Shown here: piece after piece, positions 1 to 7,292 of the stretch
Numbering within the stretch: the stretch's first letter is position 1
Layout: each line of letters begins with the position of its first letter
Source of the DNA: Candidatus Aenigmatarchaeota archaeon
Lineage (GTDB): Archaea > Aenigmatarchaeota > Aenigmatarchaeia > QMZP01 > JAFGSV01
Direction: 5' to 3'
NCBI GenBank assembly: GCA_020343635.1
Contig: CP070804.1
Location: forward strand, 406,677-423,176
Length of the DNA stretch: 16,500 bases
Position numbers and translations under genes: made by a program
The notes under the pieces: generated by a model
The model's database searches: none
What the model was told of the DNA's origin: nothing
The model's input: only the letters and a program-made list of their open reading frames with translations

Positions 1-261
1 CAGATAGATGCACAGGAAGTCATAATCAAGACCCCGGAGAAGGACATAGTCATCCCAAACCCCAGCGTCACCCTTGTCAACGCCATGGGCCAGCAGTCCT
101 ATCAGATAATGGGCGACGCCGAAGAGAGACCGAACGAGAAGTTCAGCGCCGATGACGTCAAAATGGTAGTTGACAAGACGGGGGCAAGCGAGGAAGATGC
201 CAGGAAGGCCCTCGAGGAAGAGGGCGACATAGCTTCGGCCATACTCAGGCTGAAGAAGTAG
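1..261 (+). CDS. nac: Nascent polypeptide-associated complex protein, C-terminal part (5' end outside window)
   Basis: The gene enters from the left edge in frame 1 and ends at TAG 259-261, so 86 residues are visible. The last ~40 residues (from FSADDVKMVV to ILRLKK) read as a UBA domain of the archaeal NAC type, with the typical 'ASEEDARKALEE-GDIASAIL' pattern. The preceding residues (EVIIKTPEKDIVI, then NAMGQQSYQI) fit the end of the beta-barrel NAC domain. By family knowledge, archaeal NAC is a homodimeric cytoplasmic factor that binds ribosomes and emerging nascent chains. What is seen is the UBA-like tail and its position at the very C-terminus; the N-terminal ribosome-binding part lies outside the window. 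The next gene starts 49 bases downstream on the same strand, probably from its own weak promoter. The identification is firm even though the gene is partial. Confidence 0.88.
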   Translation, partial: QIDAQEVIIKTPEKDIVIPNPSVTLVNAMGQQSYQIMGDAEERPNEKFSADDVKMVVDKTGASEEDARKALEEEGDIASAILRLKK

Positions 262-267
262 GCCCCC

Positions 268-276
268 GCTTTAATT
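268..276 (+). promoter_or_regulatory. Possible TATA box for the cation exchanger gene
   Basis: A short AT-rich element (GCTTTAATT) lies about 38 bases before the ATG at 311, in an otherwise GC-richer gap after the NAC stop codon. Transcription from it would begin near 297-300 and leave a leader of about 10 bases. The match to a TATA box is weak and read-through from the NAC gene is an alternative. Confidence 0.35.
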
Positions 277-310
277 CTGAAATAAAAGCAACGAGCGACA
301 AGAGATATTT

Positions 311-1246
311 ATGGTTCTGGTAACAGATGTGATTTTCTTTGCGCTCGGACTTGTAGTCCTGCTTAAAGGCGCTTCCATATTCGCGGAGAACGCCTCGAAA
401 ATAGCCAAGAGCCTGGGTGTATCGCAAATAGTAATTGGGCTCACCCTCGTTGCATTCACGACATCGTTGCCGGAGCTGGCTGTGAGCGTGCTTTCCGTCT
501 TCAGGGAAGTGCCCGGAATAGCCATGGGGAATATCATCGGATCAAACATAGCCAATGTGGGGCTTGTTCTCGGTCTTGCAGCACTTCTCACGAAAGGCAT
601 ACCCGTACAGAGGTCCGAGCTGAAACAGGGGTATATCATGCTTCTGGTCACCTTCATAGCTGTACTGCTGATAATAGACGGTCTCACTCCTGTTAAGGGG
701 GCTATACTCATAATCGGGCTTTTGTTCTATATCTATTACCTGTCAAGAGAGAAGGATTTCAAGCAGAGCGTGGTAGAAAGGATTATAGAAAAGACAAACC
801 TTTCCAAAGGTTTAATTTTTTCTGTAATAGGAGGTGCAGGGGTTCTTATAGGGGCCGAACTCATGGTTTCTGCCAGCACAAACATCGCAACAGCACTCAG
901 CATATCTGAGACAATCATAGGACTTACCATAGTCGCGATAGGGACATCATTACCCGAACTTGCCACTTCGGTAACAGCTGCAATTAAGAGGCTCGAGGGA
1001 ATAGCGCTCGGAAACATCATAGGAAGCAACATCTTCAACCTCATGATGGTCATGGGAGCTTCTGCTATCGCGGGAAGCATGGTTATAGAGCCTACTCTTC
1101 TGTTATACAGCGTGCCGATGATGGTTCTGCTTTCGGTCCTCCTGGTAATCTTCATGAAAGTTGAGAACAAGCTTGGCAGGATGGACGGCGCCGCCCTGCT
1201 AATCATATACGCCTTTTTCCTTTATATGAGATTCTTCTTGGTTTGA
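311..1246 (+). CDS. CaCA-family sodium(or proton)/calcium exchanger, YrbG/NCX_Mj type
   Basis: This 311-residue membrane protein has the two inverted alpha repeats of the Ca2+:cation antiporter family. Alpha-1 carries TTSLPELA (residues 50-57, E55) followed by GNIIGSNIAN (73-82). Alpha-2 carries GTSLPELA (211-218, E216) followed by GNIIGSNIFN (234-243). About ten hydrophobic segments cover the whole length, as expected for a single-chain prokaryotic exchanger of ~300 residues. By family knowledge the two Glu and the nearby Thr/Ser/Asn side chains bind Na+ and Ca2+ in the middle of the membrane, and the protein extrudes Ca2+ using the Na+ or H+ gradient. Aligned with the Methanocaldococcus NCX_Mj structure as I remember it, the alpha-2 Asp240 position is Asn (N243) here. 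The ATG at 311 is the natural start because hydrophobic segment 1 begins within a few residues. The exact driving ion cannot be read from sequence. Confidence 0.9.
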   Translation: MVLVTDVIFFALGLVVLLKGASIFAENASKIAKSLGVSQIVIGLTLVAFTTSLPELAVSVLSVFREVPGIAMGNIIGSNIANVGLVLGLAALLTKGIPVQRSELKQGYIMLLVTFIAVLLIIDGLTPVKGAILIIGLLFYIYYLSREKDFKQSVVERIIEKTNLSKGLIFSVIGGAGVLIGAELMVSASTNIATALSISETIIGLTIVAIGTSLPELATSVTAAIKRLEGIALGNIIGSNIFNLMMVMGASAIAGSMVIEPTLLLYSVPMMVLLSVLLVIFMKVENKLGRMDGAALLIIYAFFLYMRFFLV

Positions 1247-1263
1247 ATTCCAAACTGGCAAAG

Positions 1264-1271
1264 ATTTAAAA
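1264..1271 (+). promoter_or_regulatory. TATA box of aglB, leaderless-type spacing
   Basis: ATTTAAAA sits with its centre about 26 bases before the ATG at 1294, the spacing at which archaeal transcription starts. The aglB message is therefore probably leaderless or nearly so. No Shine-Dalgarno-like sequence precedes the ATG, which agrees. This also gives aglB its own promoter, separate from the exchanger gene. Confidence 0.6.
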
Positions 1272-1293
1272 CAGGTTAACAGAATTAGTTAGT

Positions 1294-3510
1294 ATGCGAT
1301 TTGACAAACTTCTCAAAAGGCTGGGCATCGGGGAAAAGAGCAGACTCGAAGCAGCGACTAATTTCATACTCAGATACTGGTGGCTCTGGTGTCTCATATT
1401 CATTGTCTTATTCTCGTTCTGGTCCAGGATGCTGCCGGCCAAGTACGGAGAACTGCAGGCTCTTGACCCATTCTACGCATACAGGATGAACCTTTACATG
1501 CTCGAAAACAATCTTCAGCTGCCGCTGCACGACAACATGCGGTACTGGCCAGACGGCATAGGAATAAAGTATTACGGTCCTCTTCTTTACTTTTACCTGC
1601 CTGTCGTGCTTTACCTCGTATTCGTATTCTTCGGGGCAGGAATGACGTATCTTGAATTCGCGATAATGTACCCTGCTCTTATGGGAGCGGTTTCGGTATT
1701 CTTCATATTCTGGCTCGCAAGGGAAATTTTCGATGATAACAAGGCGGGGCTCTTCTCTGCACTGTTCTTAGCAACTGTCCCTGGTTATCTGGCACGTACA
1801 TCCGCAGGCTTCTTTGACAAGGAGGCGACAGGCGGCACTTTCATGCTGATCGCACTCTTCCTATTCGTGCGGGCGTACAAGACCAACTCGTGGAAACTCA
1901 GCCTGCTTTCTGCTGCGTTCGTCTTCTTGGCCATGGGGTCATGGGGAGGAGCGCAGTTTATTATATACATATTATCTGTGTTTTTGCTCTTCAAACTCGT
2001 GATAAATCAGTACAGCGTAAAAATGGTCAGTGCAGGGATTCTGCCGCTGCTGTCGGCCATACTGACCCAGAGATTCTTCCTGGGCGTGACGGGTATATCA
2101 TTTGAACAGGTCGTTGCATCCATCACGGTATGCGTTATACTGATACGGTTCGCAGCAGAGAAATATAAGCTGGTAAAAGATGAACAGCTTCCTTACTTTG
2201 TACCTGGATTGTTCGTGGTTATTATACTATTCGTGCTCCTTGGTTCAATGTTCATAGATCCCCTTTGGAATATAGTTCAGAGAGGAATTGGACTGATATA
2301 CATACAGGAAAAGGGTTTCATAGGAGCCACAGTAGCCGAACAACAGGAAGGAACATGGGGGGATGTAACCTCAAGGACAACCATCACATATTCAAGGTCC
2401 ATCCTTGGACTTCCGCAGATATTCGAAACGCTGTTCAGCATTTGGTTCCTCTTCATAGTCGGTTCGCTTGCAATTCTTTACAGCGTCTACAAAGAAAGAA
2501 ACTGGACGCTCCTTTTGCCACTATTTTGGCTAGTGATGTCCATCCAGACTGTATTCTTCATGGTGAGGCTGGTGTTCTTCCTCGGTCCGCCATCAGCAGT
2601 CATGGCAGGATATGCCATGGCATTCATGCTTAACAAGTTTTCCGGCCTTGAATATATTAAGAGGAAGGAGGGGCTCAAAAAGATTAACATCCTGTCAATT
2701 CCTGTCATAGCTGTAGTGTCTCTGGTGGTATTATCCAATCTCGCCACTGGCTTTGTCTTCACAAATTCGGTGGGCCCTTCATACAACTCGTACTGGGACC
2801 AAGCGATGAACTACCTGAAGACAGAAACACCGGTTAATTCATCTATACTTTCATGGTGGGATTTCGGCTACTGGTTCCAGACAAAGGGAGAAAGACCAAG
2901 CATCGCCGACGGCGGCAACAACAACGGGACTGTAAACCAGCAGATAGCACAATGGTACGTAGCAGACAGTACCAACTGGACTGATTACAGATGGTGGTAC
3001 AAAGGCAAGGATGTTGATTACATCCTGATGGACTACACACTTCCCGGCAAATATGGAGCCATATCCAAGATCGCATCAAGAGGAGATACAGTCATAGGCA
3101 TGCTGCAGATGCAGCAGAGCAAAACTTACCCCCAGCAAAACAAGACAATAATTGAATATAAGGCCGGTCAATATGCTGTCTGGCTGCCTGTTTCAAGCGG
3201 AGGGCAGATTGCCGGTTCACCAATATTCATGATCACCCAAGGCGACCAGTATGTGGGAAGGAATTACATAACAGACATATGCACGGTTAATGGTATAATC
3301 AGAACAGAACCACCTGAAAATGGAAATGTAATGCCCGGATGTGTTACAATAGCCCCCTATGGTCTTTTCTACATACCACCTGAAGCGGAATTCTCCATAT
3401 TTACCAATTTGATGTTCATGGACGGTTACGGGATACCCGACGTTAAGAAGGTATTTGACAACCAGCTCATAAAGATATACAAGCTCGAGATAAACGAATC
3501 GATTTCTTAA
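1294..3510 (+). CDS. aglB: Dolichyl-diphospho(or phospho)oligosaccharide-protein glycosyltransferase, STT3/AglB
   Basis: This 738-residue protein is the single-subunit oligosaccharyltransferase that moves a lipid-linked glycan onto Asn of N-X-S/T sequons on the outer face of the membrane. The first ~490 residues hold about thirteen hydrophobic segments and the rest is a soluble domain. Recognisable motifs are the first catalytic Asp in LDPFYAYR (D58), the second motif DKE (D175, E177), the TVAE loop glutamate (E349), and the sequon-binding signature WWDFGYW (521-527), a Phe variant of the usual WWDYGYW. A DYTLPGKYGAI segment (580-590) resembles the archaeal DK/MI motif. Two Cys in the C-terminal domain (CTVNG and PGCVTI) could pair. 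The next gene downstream is a convergent operon for glycan-lipid assembly, supporting the role. It ends by sharing a TTAA with the opposite gene's stop codon. Confidence 0.95.
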   Translation: MRFDKLLKRLGIGEKSRLEAATNFILRYWWLWCLIFIVLFSFWSRMLPAKYGELQALDPFYAYRMNLYMLENNLQLPLHDNMRYWPDGIGIKYYGPLLYFYLPVVLYLVFVFFGAGMTYLEFAIMYPALMGAVSVFFIFWLAREIFDDNKAGLFSALFLATVPGYLARTSAGFFDKEATGGTFMLIALFLFVRAYKTNSWKLSLLSAAFVFLAMGSWGGAQFIIYILSVFLLFKLVINQYSVKMVSAGILPLLSAILTQRFFLGVTGISFEQVVASITVCVILIRFAAEKYKLVKDEQLPYFVPGLFVVIILFVLLGSMFIDPLWNIVQRGIGLIYIQEKGFIGATVAEQQEGTWGDVTSRTTITYSRSILGLPQIFETLFSIWFLFIVGSLAILYSVYKERNWTLLLPLFWLVMSIQTVFFMVRLVFFLGPPSAVMAGYAMAFMLNKFSGLEYIKRKEGLKKINILSIPVIAVVSLVVLSNLATGFVFTNSVGPSYNSYWDQAMNYLKTETPVNSSILSWWDFGYWFQTKGERPSIADGGNNNGTVNQQIAQWYVADSTNWTDYRWWYKGKDVDYILMDYTLPGKYGAISKIASRGDTVIGMLQMQQSKTYPQQNKTIIEYKAGQYAVWLPVSSGGQIAGSPIFMITQGDQYVGRNYITDICTVNGIIRTEPPENGNVMPGCVTIAPYGLFYIPPEAEFSIFTNLMFMDGYGIPDVKKVFDNQLIKIYKLEINESIS

Positions 3511-4538
3511 ATCATTTTTGACTCTGTAAACAGCCACCACAGAAACACAACAGCGGAGAGCGCGATTTCAAATAAGAATACTGACAGTACCACGTCTTTC
3601 TCGTAGACCTTTTTCTTCACCCTCTTAAGTACCTTTATCGCTAGATGGGTGAAGTCGTAAACCTTCTCATTTGGCATATCAAGACTTCCGTCGCTGTTTA
3701 TCTTAGCGTACGCCTCTACCTTCTGGGCCCTGTCAATGAACCTGAACCTGACGTACATTAGCGCATCGAAGAAATATGGTATGAAAAGTATGACAGCGAA
3801 CTTCTCCATGTTCCCCAGTATTGCTACGCTGGCTATCATCGCACCGATAGCATAAGTGAAACTGTCCCCAGGGAACACTCTGGCAGGATACATGTTGTAT
3901 ATCATAAACGCAAGTATGGAGAATACAGTTATGAGGGATATCATGCTCACCCATCCTGACCCCGAAAGCCATGCTATGAAGGCGAGCGTGGTCAGTATTA
4001 TTGCACCCATGCCTGCCTCAAGACCATTGTATCCAGCAAGCATATTGTAGCCGTTTATTGCGCCTATTATGCCTATGGGTATTATGAAAAGAGGGAAAAA
4101 GAACCCGAAGTCTATTGCCCCAATAAACGGAAGTATCATCATGGAGTTTCCGGCATTGACCACTGCAAGAGGAACGGCTATCGGTATGGTCAGAAAAACC
4201 TTTGTCTTCTGACTTATACCAGATTTCCAGCCTATTATATCATCTATGAAACCGATAAATCCTGCCAAGAGTATGGTAGTGAGTGTTGCCATAATCTCTA
4301 TGAGTGAGAACTCCGACCTGAAGTAGAACGTGAAGAGGAATATATACACGAGAACACCGATAGCAGCACCTGCGATCACTGTCACGCCGCCGGCTTCGGG
4401 AACATCGGGCTTTTTCGGTTTGTTCATGTCCTTTCCGACAAGACCTATTATCTCTGTTTTTCTCAGCCATTTCGGCATAAGAGCGAGAGTAGTCAGGAAA
4501 GAAGCCACGAAGCAAATGAATATAACTGCATCAACCAT
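3507..4538 (-). CDS. UDP-sugar:dolichyl-phosphate GlcNAc-1-phosphate transferase (GPT/AglH-like, MraY/WecA superfamily)
   Basis: This 343-residue protein has roughly ten membrane segments and should carry out the first committed step of N-glycan assembly, adding a HexNAc-1-phosphate to dolichyl phosphate on the cytoplasmic face. Diagnostic motifs are KPKKPDVPEAGG (40-51), the DD of GFIDDIIG (D99, D100), the NMLAGYNGLEAG block (165-176), which is the GPT/archaeal version rather than the bacterial MraY one, and the magnesium Asp in FPGDSF (D225). A C-terminal DFTHLAIKVL segment resembles the cytoplasmic loop of archaeal GPTs. It is the last gene of a three-gene minus operon and its ATG lies inside the end of the acetyltransferase gene (8-base overlap). 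A GGGGAG ribosome-binding site precedes the start. The exact sugar (GlcNAc or another HexNAc) is not determined by the sequence. Confidence 0.88.
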   Translation of the reverse strand: MVDAVIFICFVASFLTTLALMPKWLRKTEIIGLVGKDMNKPKKPDVPEAGGVTVIAGAAIGVLVYIFLFTFYFRSEFSLIEIMATLTTILLAGFIGFIDDIIGWKSGISQKTKVFLTIPIAVPLAVVNAGNSMMILPFIGAIDFGFFFPLFIIPIGIIGAINGYNMLAGYNGLEAGMGAIILTTLAFIAWLSGSGWVSMISLITVFSILAFMIYNMYPARVFPGDSFTYAIGAMIASVAILGNMEKFAVILFIPYFFDALMYVRFRFIDRAQKVEAYAKINSDGSLDMPNEKVYDFTHLAIKVLKRVKKKVYEKDVVLSVFLFEIALSAVVFLWWLFTESKMI

Positions 4539-5124
4539 TCACCCCACTCCCCAGCTTTTCATAATCTTTCTTGGACACAGATACCTGCTCAGAACATTTT
4601 GAACATTTCATAGCAAGGGAATCGCCCTTCTCAGAGGCTTTTTCAAGATTCTCTCCGCATGCACATACGAATCCCTTAAGCCTTGCAGGGTTGCCGAAAA
4701 CAAGTCCGTGCTCAGGCACGTCCCTGGTTACGACAGATCCTGCCCCAATCATGGAATGCGCACCTATTGTTATCCCGCAAACGATAGTCGAATTGGAACC
4801 TATGGTGGCACCCTTCTCCACATGGGTCTTAATCAGCTTCCAGTCTCCCCTCGATCTGGGTCTTATATCGTTGGTGAATACGGCATGCGGTGCTATCATC
4901 ACATCATCTTCCACACTGACACCTTTGAATATTGACACCTTGTTTCCTATTTTGACGCGGTCACCTATACGTACGCCTTGGTCTACATAGGCGCAGTGTC
5001 CCAGATTGCAGTCCTTTCCTATCACGGCGCCTTCCCTGACTTGTGCATCGTGCCAGACCTTCGTGCCCCTGCCTACCCTGGAACCCCTCTCGACGGTCGC
5101 GGTTTCATGAACAAAAGCCTTCAT
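4531..5124 (-). CDS. UDP-2-acetamido-3-amino-uronate N-acetyltransferase-like left-handed beta-helix protein (WbpD/WlbB family) with zinc ribbon
   Basis: Residues 1-150 are hexapeptide repeats typical of left-handed beta-helix acetyltransferases (for example VGRGTKVWHDAQV, IGKDCNLGHCAYV, IGAHSMIGAGSVV). The AVFTND segment (81-86) and the FGNPARLKGFV exit are characteristic of the WbpD/WlbB branch. These enzymes acetylate the 3-amino group of UDP-2-acetamido-3-amino-2,3-dideoxyglucuronate. The C-terminus carries two cysteine pairs, CAC (C154, C156) and CSKC (C174, C177), a zinc-ribbon tail common in homologues. Its partner dehydrogenase lies 4 bases upstream in the same operon, and that pairing is what narrows the call to a diacetamido-uronic-acid pathway. 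The ribosome-binding site AGGAGATG overlaps the end of the dehydrogenase gene. The substrate is inferred; other amino sugars are possible. Confidence 0.8.
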   Translation of the reverse strand: MKAFVHETATVERGSRVGRGTKVWHDAQVREGAVIGKDCNLGHCAYVDQGVRIGDRVKIGNKVSIFKGVSVEDDVMIAPHAVFTNDIRPRSRGDWKLIKTHVEKGATIGSNSTIVCGITIGAHSMIGAGSVVTRDVPEHGLVFGNPARLKGFVCACGENLEKASEKGDSLAMKCSKCSEQVSVSKKDYEKLGSGVNG

Positions 5125-5128
5125 GAAT

Positions 5129-6097
5129 TCATCTCCTTATAGAATCCATTACACTCGCAGCTATTTTAAGAACTCGCAGCCCGTCTTCGCCCGTGACCAG
5201 TGGGGGTTTGTCACTTTTTACTGCATCAACAAAGTTCTGCAACTCCAGTTTGAGGGGCTCCTGCTTCTTCACATTAACAGATATTTCTTTTGGCTCTCCA
5301 AGCTGAAGAACGAATTCGCCAAACTGATCATATGTGTTCTTGTAATCGCTTTCGTAGAGCTTCAGGTCCTGGCTTATGTAGTTGAGCTGTGCATATCCCT
5401 TGGTTCCCGTCACGTTGAGAACCCTTATCTTAACTGGCGTCAGCCAGTTGACCTCTATGAAACCGTTGGTCCCGTTGTACTTCATGAATATATCCGCATA
5501 GTCTTCCCTGTCGTTTATCACGGCCTTCCCTCCGCTGGCGTGAACAACCTCAGGCTCCTTTCCAAGAAGGTACCTGAAGACGTCTATGTCATGGACGGCT
5601 ATGTCTATTATGACATTAGCGTCCTTTATCCTCGGTGGGAACAGCCCGACCCTCCTTGCGAGTATTGATGTGACGTGACCCAGCTTTCCCCTGTCTATAA
5701 GCTTTTTCAGTTCCTGAACTGCGGGGTTGAAGCGCTCTATGTGACCGACCGCCAGCTTTATTCCCCTCTTTTTGGCGAGTAACACAAGCTCCTCGGCATC
5801 CTTGACGCTTTTGGTTATAGGCTTCTCTACCAGCAGGTGCAGGCCCCTGTCTATCACGTCTTTGGCTATTTTGTAATGAAGCGAGGTCGGGACGCACAGC
5901 GAGACCGCTTCAGGTTTCTCCTTCTCGATGAATTTCTTATAATCAACGTAATGCGGACAGCCATGCTTTTTCGCTACTGTCTTCCCCGCGCTGATGCTGG
6001 AATCGGCTATTCCTACGAGTTCAACATCATCCATTTCAGAGTAGACCCTGGCGTGGTTCTTTCCCATAACGCCGGCTCCGATCACACCAACCCTCAT
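5129..6097 (-). CDS. Gfo/Idh-family NAD-dependent sugar dehydrogenase (WbpB-like UDP-HexNAc-uronate 3-dehydrogenase)
   Basis: This protein has 322 residues from the ATG at 6097. The N-terminus is a Rossmann fold with GAGVMG (7-12). It is followed by the family signature EKPI (91-94, with the Lys that positions substrate and cofactor), GHIERFNPA (108-116) and the DIAVHDID catalytic-His motif (155-162, H159). In the WbpB branch such enzymes oxidise the 3-OH of a UDP-N-acetyl-glucosaminuronate, preparing it for transamination and then acetylation by the WbpD-type enzyme, which is the very next gene. The neighbouring minus-strand TATA predicts transcription starting near 6107, so a TTG at 6112 that would add five residues lies outside the transcript; the ATG at 6097 also puts the Rossmann strand right at the N-terminus. 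No aminotransferase (WbpE) is in the window. Substrate assignment is inferred from context. Confidence 0.82.
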   Translation of the reverse strand: MRVGVIGAGVMGKNHARVYSEMDDVELVGIADSSISAGKTVAKKHGCPHYVDYKKFIEKEKPEAVSLCVPTSLHYKIAKDVIDRGLHLLVEKPITKSVKDAEELVLLAKKRGIKLAVGHIERFNPAVQELKKLIDRGKLGHVTSILARRVGLFPPRIKDANVIIDIAVHDIDVFRYLLGKEPEVVHASGGKAVINDREDYADIFMKYNGTNGFIEVNWLTPVKIRVLNVTGTKGYAQLNYISQDLKLYESDYKNTYDQFGEFVLQLGEPKEISVNVKKQEPLKLELQNFVDAVKSDKPPLVTGEDGLRVLKIAASVMDSIRR

Positions 6098-6128
6098 GCT
6101 GATCCCTTTCAATTAAAGAATGAAGAAC

Positions 6129-6137
6129 ATATAAAAA
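6129..6137 (-). promoter_or_regulatory. TATA box of the minus-strand glycosylation operon
   Basis: Read on the minus strand this is TTTTTATAT. Its centre is about 36 bases before the ATG at 6097, predicting a start of transcription near 6107 and a leader of about 10 bases. It lies in the 155-base region shared with the divergent mevalonate operon. Confidence 0.6.
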
Positions 6138-6141
6138 TACA

Positions 6142-6163
6142 TTCACCCAATTTTCACCCATTT
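6142..6163. repeat. 11-base tandem direct repeat TTCACCCAATT / TTCACCCATTT, possible operator
   Basis: Two adjacent copies of an 11-base unit (6142-6152 and 6153-6163) share their first nine positions except for AT-run drift at the end. The spacing of about one helical turn puts both copies on the same face of the DNA. They lie directly upstream of the minus-strand TATA box. A third, inverted copy of the core (TGGGTG, 6187-6192) lies upstream of the plus-strand TATA box. An operator or activator site is an inference from placement. Confidence 0.4.
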
Positions 6164-6198
6164 TTCGGCAATGTTTATCGTCGAACTGGGTGCTTAAC

Positions 6199-6207
6199 AT
6201 TTAAAAA
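6199..6207 (+). promoter_or_regulatory. TATA box of the mevalonate-entry operon
   Basis: ATTTAAAAA lies about 50 bases before the ATG of the HMG-CoA synthase gene. Transcription would start near 6229, giving a leader of roughly 24 bases that contains a clear ribosome-binding site. The box is flanked by short inverted arms, TGCTT (6191-6195) and AAGCA (6206-6210), and followed by the perfect 8-base palindrome CGTTAACG (6213-6220). Confidence 0.55.
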
Positions 6208-6240
6208 GCATACGTTAACGAATAATTAAAACCTCACGTC

Positions 6241-6246
6241 GAGGAG
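6241..6246 (+). promoter_or_regulatory. Shine-Dalgarno sequence for HMG-CoA synthase
   Basis: GAGGAG ends six bases before the ATG at 6253, a good match to the archaeal anti-Shine-Dalgarno tail. It fixes the start codon and contrasts with the leaderless-type starts elsewhere in the window. Confidence 0.65.
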
Positions 6247-6252
6247 ATTTCA

Positions 6253-7290
6253 ATGAAAGCAGGAATAGTCGGTTATGGCGCTTACATACCGAGGCTAAGG
6301 ATAAAGGCAGGCGAAATAGCAGCCGTCTGGAGCGCTGACCCCGAAATGGTTAAGAACCTCAAAAGCGAGAAGGCAGTGCCCAACATGGACGAGGACTGCA
6401 CGACCATGGCGGTCGAGGCGAGCAGGAGTGCGCTTAGGAAGGCGGGCATAAAGCCGGCCGATATAGAGGCAGTATATGTCGGTTCTGAGTCGCATCCCTA
6501 TGTAGTCAAGAGTACGTCATCTATAGTTGGGGAAGCACTCGGAGCTACGCCGCATATGATGGCCGCGGATCTTGAATTCGCGTGCAAGGCAGGCACATCG
6601 GCCATGCAGATAGTTACGAGCCACGTGCTTTCAGGCCAGATAAACTACGGCCTCGCCGGAGGTTCGGACACCGCCCAGGGAAGGCCAGGAGATGCCCTTG
6701 AGTACACGGCAGCTGCCGGTGCCGCGATGTTCATAATAGGAAATAAGGGCATACTCGCCGAAATCAACGACACCTTCTCCTTCGTGACGGACACCCCCGA
6801 CTTCTGGAGAAGGGAGACGCAGGATTTTCCAAGGCACGGAGGAAGATTCACGGGTGAGCCCGCATACTTCAGGCACGTGGTTGGTGCAACTAAGGGCATC
6901 CTGGAAAAGAGCGGCACCACAGTTAAGGACTATGATTACTTCGTATTCCACCAGCCCAATGCGAAATTCCCGCTTACTGCCGCGAAGATGCTGGAAATAT
7001 CGGCCGAGAAGCTTTCAACAGGAACGCTGTTCCCGAAGATAGGAAACACATATTCAGCGGCATCACTGCTTGGTCTTTGTTCAGTCCTTGATACGGCCTC
7101 GGCAGGCGAGAGGATACTCGTGACATCATTCGGTTCTGGGGCCGGTTCCGATTCCTTCACGTTCACTGTCACTGATCTTATAGAGGAGAAAAGGCAGAAG
7201 GCAGGGATGATAGCCAAGATGATAGACAGGAAGGAATACGTCGGTTATTCCCAGTACGCGAGATACAATGAGAAGATAAAGGGTGTTTGA
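6253..7290 (+). CDS. Hydroxymethylglutaryl-CoA synthase, archaeal type
   Basis: This 345-residue enzyme condenses acetoacetyl-CoA with acetyl-CoA to give HMG-CoA, the second step of the mevalonate pathway to isoprenoids. The catalytic triad is visible: Glu in GSESHPYVVKS (E79), the acylated Cys in FACKAGT (C111) and His in VFHQPNAKFP (H233). The N-terminus (MKAGIVGYGAYIP) and the C-terminal GSGAGSDSF loop are standard for the archaeal form, which is shorter than the eukaryotic one. It opens an operon whose next two genes encode the thiolase and the DUF35 protein. In Methanothermococcus these three proteins form one complex that channels acetoacetyl-CoA from thiolase to synthase. The start is fixed by GAGGAG six bases upstream. 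Confidence 0.95.
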   Translation: MKAGIVGYGAYIPRLRIKAGEIAAVWSADPEMVKNLKSEKAVPNMDEDCTTMAVEASRSALRKAGIKPADIEAVYVGSESHPYVVKSTSSIVGEALGATPHMMAADLEFACKAGTSAMQIVTSHVLSGQINYGLAGGSDTAQGRPGDALEYTAAAGAAMFIIGNKGILAEINDTFSFVTDTPDFWRRETQDFPRHGGRFTGEPAYFRHVVGATKGILEKSGTTVKDYDYFVFHQPNAKFPLTAAKMLEISAEKLSTGTLFPKIGNTYSAASLLGLCSVLDTASAGERILVTSFGSGAGSDSFTFTVTDLIEEKRQKAGMIAKMIDRKEYVGYSQYARYNEKIKGV

Positions 7291-7292
7291 TT

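Noticed and set aside
736..1206. 156-residue minus-strand open frame opposite the exchanger
   Set aside because: It is an antisense shadow of the alpha-2 repeat region, with the composition expected from reading a hydrophobic gene backwards.
4571..4990. 139-residue plus-strand open frame opposite the acetyltransferase gene
   Set aside because: The hexapeptide-repeat protein on the minus strand explains the region; the repetitive codons create open frames on the other strand.
6098..6112. TTG start at 6112 extending the dehydrogenase by five residues
   Set aside because: The predicted start of transcription (~6107) lies downstream of it, and the ATG at 6097 begins the Rossmann strand directly.
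6213..6220. Perfect palindrome CGTTAACG as an operator
   Set aside because: Eight bases are too short to claim alone; there is no second copy near another promoter in the window. It is mentioned only in the promoter entry.
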